Origin: Actinomycetes bacterium
Lineage (GTDB): Bacteria > Actinomycetota > Acidimicrobiia > Acidimicrobiales > Palsa-688
NCBI GenBank assembly: GCA_021816565.1
Contig: JAKAXN010000311.1
Coordinates: 1-5,621, forward strand
Length of the DNA: 5,621 nucleotides
Direction: 5' to 3'
In this document: in pieces, positions 5,464 through 5,621 of the stretch
How positions within the stretch are numbered: position 1 is the stretch's first letter
Layout: every line of letters starts with the position of its first letter
The notes under the pieces: generated by a model
The model's input: the letters and a program-made list of their open reading frames with translations, nothing else
What the model was told of the DNA's origin: nothing
Databases searched by the model: none
Program-made: the position numbers and the translations under genes

Positions 5464-5621
5464 TCAGCGGGTGGCCTCCTCCAGGTCCTGGAACGAGCGG
5501 CGCAGGCAGTCGGCGTAGCGGGCCGGGTCGGGCAGGATCTCCCGGTCGGAGGTGAAGGAGAAGGTGATGGTGTCGCAGTAGCTCATCACCACGTGGATGA
5601 GCGCGGCCCCCGTGATGACCG
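5464..5621 (-). CDS. WS/DGAT-like O-acyltransferase, C-terminal fragment (start beyond right edge)
   Basis: The minus strand reads open from the right edge to a TGA at 5464-5466, giving 51 residues. The stretch GAALIHVVMSYCDTITFSF (4-22), then DREILPDPARYADCLRRSF (25-43), resembles the C-terminal domain of wax ester synthase/diacylglycerol acyltransferases (WSD1_C, formerly DUF1298). There a hydrophobic strand with a Ser-Tyr pair is followed by a D-x-x-x-x-x-D helix near the end of the protein. Such enzymes transfer acyl groups from acyl-CoA to diacylglycerol or fatty alcohols and are abundant in actinobacteria. The HHxxxDG active site would lie outside the window, so activity cannot be judged. 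It ends 21 bp from the convergent esterase. Confidence 0.75.
   Translation of the reverse strand, partial: VITGAALIHVVMSYCDTITFSFTSDREILPDPARYADCLRRSFQDLEEATR

Noticed and set aside
5443..5472. Possible terminator between the convergent esterase and WS/DGAT genes
   Set aside because: A GC-rich stretch is followed by TTTT at 5461-5464, but the arms around it pair only imperfectly and no clean stem could be drawn.

Overview
The window is very GC-rich, with codons ending mostly in G or C. It carries a branched-chain amino acid gene with a leader-peptide attenuator, a wax ester synthase/diacylglycerol acyltransferase (WS/DGAT) fragment, a LipM/LipQ-like esterase and several likely leaderless starts. 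Together these point to a high-GC actinobacterium (Actinomycetota, possibly an Acidimicrobiia-type lineage). The genus cannot be told from the sequence. No mobile element, CRISPR array, tRNA or rRNA was seen.

Layout from left to right. (1) Positions 1-1399, minus strand: N-terminal 466 residues of the acetolactate synthase large subunit (ilvB), running off the left edge. (2) Positions 1400-1621: control region holding the ilvB leader. It has a candidate promoter, an 11-codon leader ORF with the run Leu-Ile-Leu-Val-Leu-Ile, an 11-bp hairpin starting at the leader stop codon, and an intrinsic terminator with a T-rich tail. The start region of the divergent phosphate transporter also lies here. 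(3) Positions 1622-2620, plus strand: a PiT-family inorganic phosphate transporter. (4) A 13-bp hairpin with the transporter stop codon in its loop. (5) Positions 2671-4032, minus strand: a single 453-residue protein joining a complete PhoU domain to a complete DUF47 (Pit accessory) domain. (6) A 102-bp divergent promoter region. (7) Positions 4135-5442, plus strand: an alpha/beta hydrolase (esterase) with a full catalytic triad. (8) Positions 5464-5621, minus strand: the C-terminal 51 residues of a WS/DGAT-like acyltransferase.

Three functional groups meet here. Branched-chain amino acid synthesis is probably controlled by transcription attenuation. Phosphate uptake consists of the Pit transporter facing a fused PhoU-DUF47 regulator that ends 50 bp away on the opposite strand; the regulator probably acts on the transporter or on phosphate signalling. 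The two right-hand genes are lipid or ester enzymes in a convergent pair. The most notable items are the PhoU-DUF47 fusion, the ilv attenuator with its short leader ORF, and candidate -10 boxes placed 6-7 nt before start codons, suggesting leaderless mRNAs.
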